A stretch of DNA of 64,000 bases, from contig NZ_JAUSXB010000001.1 in the NCBI RefSeq assembly GCF_030823375.1, positions 3,658,001 through 3,722,000 of the forward strand. The letters run 5' to 3'. The DNA is from Pseudarthrobacter siccitolerans. GTDB taxonomy: Bacteria > Actinomycetota > Actinomycetes > Actinomycetales > Micrococcaceae. Shown piece after piece: positions 41,847-50,221 of the stretch. A program made the translations under genes and the position numbers. Position 1 is the stretch's first letter. Every line of letters begins with the position of its first letter. A model generated the notes under the pieces. It was not told where the DNA came from, did no database searches, and saw only the letters and a list, made by a program, of their open reading frames with translations.

Positions 41847-41925
41847 TTCGGGACGTGCCGGCGTACCCCCAAGATGCCGGCACGTCCAAAACCCCCTGTC
41901 TGCCTACAAGGCGACAGGGGAAAAC
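41847..41925 (+). promoter_or_regulatory. Two-hairpin leader upstream of the third hydrolase
   Basis: Hairpin 1 is GACGTGCCGGC/GCCGGCACGTC (41853-41886), and hairpin 2 is CCCCTGTC/GACAGGGG (about 41893-41919). They lie in the 164-base gap before the next hydrolase gene. This is not a ydaO aptamer. Hairpin 1 may terminate the upstream transcript; hairpin 2 lies close to the ribosome site. Confidence 0.5.
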
Positions 41926-41939
41926 GAAAGAGAGAACTG

Positions 41940-42701
41940 ATGACTACTCGTGCAACCGCACGGCATCGCGCCGAGGTCACCAAAACCAATTCGCTGGCCA
42001 TCATTGCCAAAGCTGTGGGCGAGAACGCCGGCGGCGTCGGACGCCAGGCGGCAGTGATCGCTGCCGCGTCCGGCCTGGTCCTCACCAGCGGCCTGGCCGC
42101 CAACGCTGCCGACGCCAACGTCCAGCGTGACTCTGCCCCGGCCTCCAACCTGGAAGTTGAATCAACGGTTGAGGCTCCGATTTCGGCTGAGTCCACCATT
42201 GCCATTTCCTACGAGAAGCCCGCAGTGACCACCACTCCGGCTCCCGTTGTGGAAGCGCCGGAGCCCGAGGTTCAGGTTGAGGTCCAGGAAGCAGCCGCTC
42301 CGGCTGCCAAGCCCGTCGTTGCCGCCAAGGTGACCGCATCCGCTCCTGCCGCAGCCCCTGCCGCTTCGGCGAGCGGCAAGGGTGCAGCTATCCTCTCCGC
42401 CGCCTACGCCCAGCTCGGTGTGATGCAGGACTGCACCATGCTGGTCACCAACTCCCTGGCCGCCGTCGGCATCAACTTCCACGACTGGCCCGCCGGCTAC
42501 CTCTCCCTGGGCCGCACCGTGAGCGCCGCCGAAGCGCAGGCGGGCGACCTGATCTACTACGCCGACGGTGGCGCCGGAATGGCACACATCGCTGTCTACG
42601 CCGGAAACGGCCAGGCAGTGCACGGCGGCTACAACGGCAACCAGACCGTTGTTTTCAGCGCCAACGTTGGTTCCGGCCCGGTCTTCATCCGCGTCAACTG
42701 A
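41940..42701 (+). CDS. Secreted NlpC/P60-like protein, paralogue
   Basis: A 253-residue exported protein. Residues 1-60 closely match the preceding NlpC/P60 protein (ARHRA, KAVGENAGGVGRQAAVIAAASGL), so both come from one duplication or share an export module. A Pro/Ala/Val/Glu linker follows to about residue 145; the NlpC/P60-like core has Cys in MQDCTMLVTNSLAAVG and His in GMAHIAVYAGNGQ. The Cys context is DCTMLV, not the usual DCSGL/F, so activity or specificity may differ. GAGAG lies just before the ATG. Confidence 0.85.
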   Translation: MTTRATARHRAEVTKTNSLAIIAKAVGENAGGVGRQAAVIAAASGLVLTSGLAANAADANVQRDSAPASNLEVESTVEAPISAESTIAISYEKPAVTTTPAPVVEAPEPEVQVEVQEAAAPAAKPVVAAKVTASAPAAAPAASASGKGAAILSAAYAQLGVMQDCTMLVTNSLAAVGINFHDWPAGYLSLGRTVSAAEAQAGDLIYYADGGAGMAHIAVYAGNGQAVHGGYNGNQTVVFSANVGSGPVFIRVN

Positions 42702-42738
42702 CATCCCCGGCCCGTTGATTCGGGCTGACGGAATTGAA

Positions 42739-42772
42739 CACAACCCCTGCCCAACGGCAGGGGTTGTTTCGT
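42739..42772. terminator. Terminator after the hydrolase cluster
   Basis: ACAACCCCTGCC/GGCAGGGGTTGT perfect stem with a four-base loop, followed by TTCGTTT. Confidence 0.9.
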
Positions 42773-42946
42773 TTAAGCGGCATGTCGCCCCGGTCACCGC
42801 GGCCGGACACGGCGGGGGCTGTAGGCCGCAATTAGCCGATAGTGCACTTCTTTGTTTACTCTTGTGGTGTCGATCCATAGCCCGGATATGCCGGGGGCAG
42901 CCGGCCCTCGTGCCCCTGACGGGTGCGGCCGTGAAGAGGTACGTGC

Positions 42947-43447
42947 ATGCGCACTCTCGTTCTGAATGCTGGATATGAACCGCTGGCGGTTATTACCTTC
43001 CGCCGGGCGCTGGTGCTTGTGCTTACGGGCAAGGCGAGCGTCGTGGCCGAAGGGGACGATCCTGTCGTGGGACCCCAGGAGATTCTGGGCCGCCCGTCCG
43101 TGATCCTCCTGAACCGCTACATCCGTCCCAGATACAACCAGTCCACGGCTGTCAGCAGACGCGGCGTGCTCCGGCGTGACGGGCACAAGTGCGCCTATTG
43201 CGGAAAAGCTGCGCACACTATCGACCACGTCCACCCCAAGTCCCGCGGCGGAGCGGATTCCTGGGAGAACCTCGTGGCCGCATGCCTTCGGTGCAACAAC
43301 GTCAAAGGTGATCACACCCCGGCGGAGATGGGCTGGAAGCTGCGGTTCGTGCCCGAGCCTCCGCACGGCACCATCTGGCAGATCAAGGAACTCGAGAAGC
43401 CAACCCCTGCCTGGGATCCGTTCCTGCTGCCGGAGCGCGCTGCCTGA
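42947..43447 (+). CDS. HNH endonuclease
   Basis: A 166-residue HNH nuclease with a zinc ribbon: KCAYCGKAAHTIDHVHPKSRGG, then NLVAACLRCNNVKGDHTPAE. The N-terminal RTLVLNAGYEPLAVITFRRAL is typical of a widespread bacterial family whose cellular role is not settled. GAAGAGG lies seven bases before the ATG. It is separated from the molybdenum-cofactor genes by 46 bases and is probably independent. Confidence 0.9.
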   Translation: MRTLVLNAGYEPLAVITFRRALVLVLTGKASVVAEGDDPVVGPQEILGRPSVILLNRYIRPRYNQSTAVSRRGVLRRDGHKCAYCGKAAHTIDHVHPKSRGGADSWENLVAACLRCNNVKGDHTPAEMGWKLRFVPEPPHGTIWQIKELEKPTPAWDPFLLPERAA

Positions 43448-43493
43448 AAGACCTCGGGCTTGGCTCGGGTGCGCTCCCGATTAGGCTGGGGGA

Positions 43494-44141
43494 GTGGAGC
43501 AGAACAGGTTGGACTTCGACGCCCTGGTCCTTGCCGGCGGCAGGTCTTCCCGCCTGGGCGGGGTACCTAAGCAGGGGCTGGTCTTTGAAGGCGCCACCCT
43601 GCTGCAGCGGTCTCTTGCGGCATGCTCCGCCGCGTCCCTGACAGCAGTGGTGGGCCCGGATCCGGGGCCGTTGCCTGCGGGGGTGGTCGCCTGCCGCGAG
43701 GAGCCGGAGTTCGCAGGACCGGCTGCTGCTGTCGCGGCCGGGCTCGAAGCGCTCGGCCGGGCCGGCGGCGGACGGGATTTCACGTTGGTGCTGGCCTGCG
43801 ACATGCCCCGGGTTACCGGCGCCGTGCAGGCATTGGCGGAGTCCCTCGCCTTGGCGGGGTATGCCGGCGACGGCGTGATGGCCTGTTCCGAAGACGGTAC
43901 TGCCCAAATGCTGGTGGGTTTTTACCGCACGGACGGGTTAAAAAGAGCCGTGCAGGAGTTGGCCTCGCGCGGCAGGTTAATCGACGGCTCCATGCGCTCC
44001 CTCCTTGCTAGTCTTGATCTGCAGCTTGTCACCGTCCCCGCCGGTACCACAGCCGATGTGGATACCTGGGATGATGCCGCCGCATTAGGAGTTGACGCCG
44101 GGAAGCCGGACGTGCGCCAGGACCGGCGCGGCAGCAGTTGA
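43494..44141 (+). CDS. mobA: Molybdenum cofactor guanylyltransferase-like protein
   Basis: A 215-residue nucleotidyltransferase of the MobA family, which attaches GMP to molybdopterin. The NTP loop is LVLAGGRSSRLGGVPK near residues 12-27 and LACDMPRV carries the metal-binding Asp. GTG start with no ribosome site, but a TAGGCT -10-like hexamer six bases before it, as for a leaderless transcript. It heads a cluster with DUF6457, moeA and fdhD, all for molybdenum enzymes such as formate dehydrogenase. Confidence 0.87.
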   Translation: MEQNRLDFDALVLAGGRSSRLGGVPKQGLVFEGATLLQRSLAACSAASLTAVVGPDPGPLPAGVVACREEPEFAGPAAAVAAGLEALGRAGGGRDFTLVLACDMPRVTGAVQALAESLALAGYAGDGVMACSEDGTAQMLVGFYRTDGLKRAVQELASRGRLIDGSMRSLLASLDLQLVTVPAGTTADVDTWDDAAALGVDAGKPDVRQDRRGSS

Positions 44142-44156
44142 ATTGGGAGGCAAAGA

Positions 44157-44450
44157 GTGAAAAGCCAGGATGAAACGCTGGAGGAGTGGTGCAGGTCCCT
44201 CCTTCAGGCCTATGAGCTTGAGGACGTCCAGGTGGACGTCAATGCCATCCTTGCCCTGGCGGGCGTTGCTGCGCACTCCGTGGTGCGGCCGGCAGCGCCC
44301 CTGACCACCTTCATTGCCGGCTACGCCGCCGGCCTGGCCTCGGGCTCCGGACAAAGCACGGAGGCTTCATCCATGGAAGAGGCCCTGGCCGTGGCACGTT
44401 CCCTGGCTGCAGATTACGATGCCGAAGCCGCCGGGGCTCCCGGCGAATGA
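44157..44450 (+). CDS. DUF6457-domain protein in the molybdenum-cofactor cluster
   Basis: A 97-residue acidic helical protein (LEEWCRSLLQAYELEDVQVD, AGVAAHSVVRPAAPLTTFIAGYAAGLASG). It belongs to a small family seen between molybdenum-cofactor genes; function unknown. GTG start with GGGAGG eight bases upstream. Its TGA overlaps the ATG of moeA (ATGA), so the two are coupled and may act together in cofactor handling. Confidence 0.82.
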   Translation: MKSQDETLEEWCRSLLQAYELEDVQVDVNAILALAGVAAHSVVRPAAPLTTFIAGYAAGLASGSGQSTEASSMEEALAVARSLAADYDAEAAGAPGE

Positions 44451-45826
44451 CTGAAGAACCCGGGGAAGAACGGAGTTCAGCAGACCCGCCAGAGGCGACG
44501 CACCACCTCGCCCATACCTGGGAGGAAGCCCGGCAGGCTGCCTTCGCGGCAGCAACGCCGATTCCTGCCGGACCGGTTCCCCTGCATCTGGCCCTTGGCC
44601 GCACCCTGCACCAGGACATCGTGGCACTGCAGGACATGCCTCACTACGCGTCCTCGGCCATGGACGGCTGGGCGGTCAACGGTACCGGCCCGTGGATCCT
44701 CGTGGAGCCCGGCACGCGGCTGGCGCCGCACCAGGCAAGCCCCATTGTGACCGGCGGGCTCATTCCTCCCGGCGGAAAAGCCGTGCTTCGCAGCGAGAGT
44801 GCTTTGCTGGGCAAGGACGAGGACGGACTGCCGGTCCTGACTACCGGCGGAAGCGCCCGGCCGGGTGAGCCGCGCACCGGCCAGCACATCCGGAAAGCCG
44901 GTGAGGAAGCCCTGGAAGGGGACATCCTGGTGAAAGCGGGAGTGTTGCTTAACCCTGCGCATCTTGCACTGGCCGCCCTGGCCGGCTACGACGAAGTGCC
45001 CGTCCAGGGCAAACCCATGGTCCGGCTTTTGCTGACCGGTTCCGAAGTGATTGGCGAGGGTATGCCGCTTCCGGGCCAGGTACGCGACACTTTTGGTCCG
45101 CAACTGCCGGCAGTGGTGAACATGCTTGGAGGAATAGCAGGCGAACAGCAGCGGATCGGCGACTCTTACGCCGAGTGGCTTGCCGCCCTCGAAGACGTGG
45201 TGCCGGAGGTGCCGGGCGCGCCGGACCTGCCGGCCGACGTCGTCATCACCACGGGCGGGACAGGAAAGTCTGGCACCGATCATCTCCGCCAGGCCGTGGC
45301 CGAGCTGGGCGGCCGGCTGGTCATCGACGGGATAGCGATGCGGCCGGGGCACCCGGCGGTCCTCGCGGAGCTGCCGGACGGGCGGTTTGTGCTGGGACTG
45401 CCGGGGAATCCCCTCGCCGCGATGATGGCGCTGTGTACTGTGGGGGCGCCGCTGCTCGCCGCGCTGGGCCACGGCGCCCTGCCGGAGATCCAAGAGGTGC
45501 CGTCCGGAAGCATCATCGAACCCGATCCGGGGCGCACGCGCCTGATGCCGTTCCGCCTCGTGTACGGGATGGCTTCGCCGGCACAGCACACCGGTCCCGG
45601 CATGATGCGCGGGCTGGCGTCGGCCGACGGCGTTATGGTGGTGCCGCCGCATGGGGTCCAGCTCGGTGAACTGGTACCGGCTTTCGCCCTGCCCTGGGGC
45701 CCGCCCATTCCGGCAGCTGCGGATCCCGGTTCGAAAGCAAAGACCAGGAACGCGGGGCGGCCTGCCCGAACGGCCGCCAAGCCGGCAGCCACGGGCCCCG
45801 TGGACTGGAGCGCGCTCCTTGGCTGA
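44447..45826 (+). CDS. moeA: Molybdopterin molybdenumtransferase
   Basis: A 459-residue MoeA, which inserts molybdate into adenylated molybdopterin. Signatures: YASSAMDGWAVNG near residue 67, ITTGGTGKSGTDHLRQAV, and GLPGNPLAAMMAL. The C-terminal 30 residues are a Lys/Ala/Pro tail beyond the usual domain IV. The common GGTSVGDYD is GGTGKSGTD here, a visible variation in the active-site loop. The start overlaps the DUF6457 stop. Confidence 0.9.
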   Translation: MTEEPGEERSSADPPEATHHLAHTWEEARQAAFAAATPIPAGPVPLHLALGRTLHQDIVALQDMPHYASSAMDGWAVNGTGPWILVEPGTRLAPHQASPIVTGGLIPPGGKAVLRSESALLGKDEDGLPVLTTGGSARPGEPRTGQHIRKAGEEALEGDILVKAGVLLNPAHLALAALAGYDEVPVQGKPMVRLLLTGSEVIGEGMPLPGQVRDTFGPQLPAVVNMLGGIAGEQQRIGDSYAEWLAALEDVVPEVPGAPDLPADVVITTGGTGKSGTDHLRQAVAELGGRLVIDGIAMRPGHPAVLAELPDGRFVLGLPGNPLAAMMALCTVGAPLLAALGHGALPEIQEVPSGSIIEPDPGRTRLMPFRLVYGMASPAQHTGPGMMRGLASADGVMVVPPHGVQLGELVPAFALPWGPPIPAAADPGSKAKTRNAGRPARTAAKPAATGPVDWSALLG

Positions 45827-45907
45827 GCATCGCTGCGTGTGTGCGTCCCGGCTGGTATCCGGCTCCGGCAGTTGCCATGATGGAGCTATGAACAAGCAGG
45901 GGTGGCC

Positions 45908-46795
45908 GTGGGCCGCGTGACCCAGCGCCGCAAGGTGCACAAGTATGTCCTCGATGGTTCTCCGAAGGCCCTCGAATTTCCGGTGCGGCACCGCGAGGAT
46001 GTCCTCGCGGTGGAGGAGCCGCTGGAGATCCGGCTGGGCCAGCTGTCCTTCTCGGTGACCATGCGCACCCCGGGTGACGACTTTGACCTGGTGGCCGGGT
46101 TCCTGGTGTCGGAGGGCATCATCTGGAGCGCCGAGCAACTCGTGTCGCTGCGTTTCTGCGCCGGCGAGGACGAGAACGGCATGCAGACCTTCAACGTGGT
46201 GGAGGTCCAGCTGCGGCCGGACGTCACCATTCCCTCCATCGGCCGCCACATCTACACATCCAGCTCCTGTGGCATTTGCGGGACGGATTCGATTGAATCC
46301 GTCCGGAAGTCCTCGCGCTACAACCTCGCCGAGGACCCCCTGGGCATCGACGCGGAACTCCTGGCATCGCTGCCGGGGCTGCTGCGGAAATCCCAGCGCG
46401 TTTTTGAGGATACCGGGGGAGTGCACGCTGCCGGGCTGTTCAAGATAGGGGACGACGGCGGCGCGGAACTTTTGTGCCTCCGTGAGGACGTGGGCCGCCA
46501 CAACGCCGTGGACAAGGTAGTGGGCTGGGCCCTGCGTGAAGGACTGCTCCCGCTGCGCGGGACCGTCCTCCAGGTGTCCGGCCGGGCCTCCTTCGAGCTG
46601 GTGCAGAAAGCGGCGCTGGCAGGAATCCCGGTGCTGGCTGCCGTCAGCGCGCCCTCCAGCCTTGCCGTGGAGCTTGCGGAGGCAAGCGGCATGACACTGG
46701 CCGGATTCAGCCGGGGCACCAGCCTTAACATCTACACAGGGGACCAGCGGATCGTCAGGCCCGCTGTACACGTTCCGGCCCGCGCGCTGCCCTGA
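45908..46795 (+). CDS. fdhD: Formate dehydrogenase accessory sulfurtransferase FdhD
   Basis: A 295-residue protein that moves sulfur from a cysteine desulfurase to the molybdenum cofactor of formate dehydrogenase. The catalytic cysteines are in SSSCGICGTDSIES, and TGGVHAAGLF, LREDVGRHNAVDKVVGWAL and VSGRASFELVQKA are family blocks. GTG 45908 is chosen (AGGGG five bases upstream, giving the family start MGRVTQRR); GTG 45902 would add two residues. It lies 81 bases after moeA. No formate dehydrogenase genes are in the window. Confidence 0.92.
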   Translation: MGRVTQRRKVHKYVLDGSPKALEFPVRHREDVLAVEEPLEIRLGQLSFSVTMRTPGDDFDLVAGFLVSEGIIWSAEQLVSLRFCAGEDENGMQTFNVVEVQLRPDVTIPSIGRHIYTSSSCGICGTDSIESVRKSSRYNLAEDPLGIDAELLASLPGLLRKSQRVFEDTGGVHAAGLFKIGDDGGAELLCLREDVGRHNAVDKVVGWALREGLLPLRGTVLQVSGRASFELVQKAALAGIPVLAAVSAPSSLAVELAEASGMTLAGFSRGTSLNIYTGDQRIVRPAVHVPARALP

Positions 46796-46869
46796 TCCAG
46801 GGGACCATTTTGTAGGTCTGTCCACAAACCGCTTTGGGGTTGTTCCCCCCTGAGCAGTTGGCTAGTAGG

Positions 46870-46893
46870 CTACCGGTGGGTAGTTAATCTACC
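46870..46893. promoter_or_regulatory. CTACC/GGTAG triple element upstream of the mannosidase
   Basis: CTACC-GGTG-GGTAG-TTAAT-CTACC: two overlapping inverted repeats that share the middle arm, 47-70 bases before the start. It could be an operator or a pair of alternative RNA stems. Confidence 0.45.
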
Positions 46894-46939
46894 GAATGGA
46901 CACCTTGGTCCACATTTCCAGCGTTTAAGAGGGCCAACA

Positions 46940-49900
46940 TTGCATGACGACCGACGGATCACGGAAGTCCGCCTCGAAAGGTTCGTCCGCGAACGCATCA
47001 CCCCTGCCGTCTACAGCCGGAGCCTGCCTCTGGCCTTGAGCAGCTGGGATGTTTCCGACGAGCCGGTCCCGGCCCTCGAAGCCATGCGGCAGGACTTCCA
47101 GCCGCAGGAACATGGCGCTCCGTGGGGGAAACCGTGGGGCACCAAGTGGCTGCGCCTCCAGGGCGAGGTGCCGGAATTCTGGGGTGCCGGGCCGGACACC
47201 ACGGTGGAAGTGGTGGTGGACCTTGGCTTCACTATCGAGGTCCCGGGTTTCCAATGCGAAGGCATCGCCTGGCGCGCCGACGGCACCATCATCAAGGCGG
47301 TCTCTCCCCGCAACCAGTACATCCCGCTGAAGCTGCTTGGCGGCGGCATGGCCGTGGACTTTTACGTGGAGGCAGCCGCCAATCCGGACGTTGCCCAGGG
47401 CTGGACTTTTGCCCCCACGCCATACGGGGATAAGTCGACGGCGGGAACGGCGCCGCAGTACCGGTTGGGAACCATTGCCATCGCGGAGCTGAACCAGACC
47501 GTGTGGGAACTCCAGCAGGACATCTGGACGCTGTCCGGGCTGATGGCTGAGCTGCCCTGGGAACAGCCACGGCGGCACGAGATCCTGCGTGCCCTCGAGC
47601 GCATGATGGACGTGATGGACCCCGATGACGTGGCCGGCACTGCAGCAGCCGGACGTGAAGCGCTTGCCGAAGTCCTGGCAAGGCCCGCCTACGCGTCCGC
47701 GCACCAGCTGGTGGCCACCGGCCACGCCCATATTGACTCCGCCTGGTTGTGGCCGGTCCGGGAAACCATCCGTAAATGCGCCCGCACGTTCTCGAACGTC
47801 GTGGCCCTGATGGATGAATACCCGGACTTCGTCTTCTCGTGCTCCTCCGCCCAGCAGCTCGCCTGGATCAAGGAGTTCTACCCCGAACTTTTCGGCCGGA
47901 TCCGGGAGAAAGTGCGGGCCGGCCAGTTCGTTCCCGTCGGCGGCATGTGGGTGGAATCCGATACGAACATGCCCGGCGGGGAGGCCATGGCCCGCCAGTT
48001 CGTTGAGGGCAAGAGCTTCTTCCTAGCCGAATTCGGGGTGGACTGCCAGGAAGCCTGGCTGCCTGACTCCTTTGGCTATTCCGCAGCCCTGCCGCAGATC
48101 GTCAAATCCGCCGGCAGCAGATGGTTCCTCACCCAAAAGATCTCCTGGAACCAGACCAACAGGATGCCGCACCACACCTTCAACTGGGAGGGCATCGACG
48201 GCACCCGGCTCTTCACCCACTTCCCGCCGGTGGACACCTACAATTCGGAGCTCAGCGGACGCGAACTGGCCCACGCCGAGCGCAACTACCGCGACCATGG
48301 CCGCGGCACAGTGTCCCTCGTGCCCTTCGGCTATGGCGACGGCGGCGGCGGACCTACCAGGGAAATGCTTGCCGCTGCTGCCAGGACGGCGGACCTGGAA
48401 GGCTCACCGAAGGTGCGGATCGGATCGGCGGCGAGCTTCTTCGAACAGGCCGAGACAGAGTATCCGTCCCTCCCGGTCTGGGCGGGCGAGATGTACCTCG
48501 AACTGCACCGCGGCACGTACACCAGCCAGGCCCGGACCAAGAAGGGCAACCGGCGCAGCGAGCATCTTCTGCGCGAGGCGGAACTGTGGTGTGCTACCGC
48601 CGCGGTACGCACGGATTCGTTCGTTTATCCGGCGGCCGAGCTCAAGCGGTTGTGGCGGCTGGTGCTGCTGCACCAGTTCCATGACATCCTCCCGGGCAGC
48701 TCCATCGCCTGGGTGCACCAGGATGCCGAACGCAATTACCAGGCCATTGGCGTTGCCCTCGAAGCGCTCATCGCCGACGCCGCTGCCGCCATGCTTGGCA
48801 GCGGTGAACGGACCTTCCTGCTCAATGCCGCCCCGCATCCGCGGGCCGGAGTATCCGCGTTCGCGGCGGGGGAGCCGGCCGCGCCGGCGCTGCCGGCACG
48901 GGCCACCGCGCAGGACGGCGGCTACGTCCTGGACAATGGCATCATTCGTGCGGTGGTGGATGCCGAGGGGCTGATCACCTCGCTCAAGGACTACGCCAGC
49001 GGCCGCGAGGCGATTGCCCCGGGGGAGCGCGGCAACCTGCTTGAGCTGCACCGTGACACGCCCAACGAGTGGGATGCCTGGGACATTGACGAGTTTTACC
49101 GGCGTAACGTCACGCCTTTGACAAGCGCTCAGTGCGTGCGGCTGGCGGAGGATGAAGGCGGCGTTGCTGTTGTGGTGGAACGGCTGGCAGGGTCCTCTGC
49201 CATCACCCAACGCATCGGCCTTGCCGCTGGAAGCCCATCGCTGTCCATCACCACGTCTGCTGACTGGCAGGAGCGGGAAAAGCTGTTGAAGCTCGGCTTT
49301 GCCCTGGATGTGCGGGCTGACCGGTCAGCCGCCGAGACCCAGTTCGGGCACGTCTTCCGCGCCACCCACACCAACACGTCCTGGGAAGCCGCCAAGTTCG
49401 AAATCTGCGCGCACCGCTGGATCCACGTGGCGGAGCCGGGCTACGGCGTAGCAGTCTCCAACTCGTCCACCTACGGGCACGATGTCACCAGGAGCATCAG
49501 GGAGGCCGACGGCGGCACCACCACCACAGTGCGCTTGTCACTGCTGCGTGCCCCGAAGTTTCCGGACCCGGACGCGGACCGCGGGCAGCACGAGCTCACC
49601 GTGACCATCCGGCCTGGCGCTGGCATCGCCGATGCCGTCCAGGAGGGGTATCGCACCAATTTGGCACCGCGCCTGGTCAGCGGAGGATCGCCGGTGGAGC
49701 CGCTGTTCACCTTATCCAACCCGGCCGTTGTTGTTGAGGCGGTGAAGCTTGCAGAGGACGGCTCCGGGGACGTGATCGCCAGGCTGTACGAATCGTTGGG
49801 CCAGCGCTCGGCCGGAAGGCTCACCGCCAATTTCCCGGTCCGGAGCGTCACTGCCGTGGACCTGCTGGAGCGGGCAGCCGAGGCGGTTGGAGTGGAGGCC

Positions 49901-49975
49901 GGCCCCGATGGCGCCAAACTGCTGCTCCGGCCGTTCCAGCTGGTGACCTTGCGTTTTGAGCGCGCGGACGGCTGA
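46940..49975 (+). CDS. Alpha-mannosidase, GH38
   Basis: A 1011-residue cytoplasmic glycoside hydrolase family 38 enzyme that removes alpha-mannosyl residues. The zinc site HAHIDSAWLWPVRET near residue 258 and the nucleophile block WLPDSFGYSAALPQI (Asp) are present, followed by the QKISWNQTNRMPHHTF and HDILPGSSIAWVH regions, then the GH38 C-terminal beta domains. TTG start with AGAGGG six bases upstream; the nearby ATG at 46944 is out of frame. No transport genes flank it. Confidence 0.93.
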   Translation: MHDDRRITEVRLERFVRERITPAVYSRSLPLALSSWDVSDEPVPALEAMRQDFQPQEHGAPWGKPWGTKWLRLQGEVPEFWGAGPDTTVEVVVDLGFTIEVPGFQCEGIAWRADGTIIKAVSPRNQYIPLKLLGGGMAVDFYVEAAANPDVAQGWTFAPTPYGDKSTAGTAPQYRLGTIAIAELNQTVWELQQDIWTLSGLMAELPWEQPRRHEILRALERMMDVMDPDDVAGTAAAGREALAEVLARPAYASAHQLVATGHAHIDSAWLWPVRETIRKCARTFSNVVALMDEYPDFVFSCSSAQQLAWIKEFYPELFGRIREKVRAGQFVPVGGMWVESDTNMPGGEAMARQFVEGKSFFLAEFGVDCQEAWLPDSFGYSAALPQIVKSAGSRWFLTQKISWNQTNRMPHHTFNWEGIDGTRLFTHFPPVDTYNSELSGRELAHAERNYRDHGRGTVSLVPFGYGDGGGGPTREMLAAAARTADLEGSPKVRIGSAASFFEQAETEYPSLPVWAGEMYLELHRGTYTSQARTKKGNRRSEHLLREAELWCATAAVRTDSFVYPAAELKRLWRLVLLHQFHDILPGSSIAWVHQDAERNYQAIGVALEALIADAAAAMLGSGERTFLLNAAPHPRAGVSAFAAGEPAAPALPARATAQDGGYVLDNGIIRAVVDAEGLITSLKDYASGREAIAPGERGNLLELHRDTPNEWDAWDIDEFYRRNVTPLTSAQCVRLAEDEGGVAVVVERLAGSSAITQRIGLAAGSPSLSITTSADWQEREKLLKLGFALDVRADRSAAETQFGHVFRATHTNTSWEAAKFEICAHRWIHVAEPGYGVAVSNSSTYGHDVTRSIREADGGTTTTVRLSLLRAPKFPDPDADRGQHELTVTIRPGAGIADAVQEGYRTNLAPRLVSGGSPVEPLFTLSNPAVVVEAVKLAEDGSGDVIARLYESLGQRSAGRLTANFPVRSVTAVDLLERAAEAVGVEAGPDGAKLLLRPFQLVTLRFERADG

Positions 49976-50048
49976 AAGCCAGGCCAGGGAAGACCCTAAT
50001 CAGGCGGAAGAAGCCCCGGAAGAATTTGCTATAAGGCCTTAAATGGCT

Positions 50049-50082
50049 GAGTGGGGGCGGTCCCCAACGGCCGCCACCACTC
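50049..50082 (+). terminator. Candidate terminator after the mannosidase
   Basis: GAGTGGGGGCGG/CCGCCACCACTC, 12-base stem with one mismatch and a ten-base loop. No T run follows. Confidence 0.45.
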
Positions 50083-50164
50083 ATCCCCCCAAAGCATGCA
50101 AAGGCCCCCGGAGGCTGCATTCGTTCAAGAAAGTATCCCCGTTCGTAAACTCCCGGCAACCCCC

Positions 50165-50213
50165 GCCTTCACACATCCATGATTATTGCACGTTCTAATG
50201 ATTGTGTGAAAGC
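50165..50213. repeat. Nested imperfect palindrome after the membrane-protein gene
   Basis: Outer arms GCCTTCACACA/TGTGTGAAAGC (10 of 11) and inner arms ATGATTA/TAATGAT (one mismatch) enclose a ten-base loop. It starts just beyond the 3' end of the leftward membrane gene. AT-rich for this chromosome; may end that transcript or act as a binding site. Confidence 0.5.
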
Positions 50214-50221
50214 CCCCAGGG

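Noticed and set aside
44477..46825. Antisense open frame of 782 codons opposite moeA and fdhD
   Set aside because: Spans two well-supported genes and the gap between them; no start signal and no domain.
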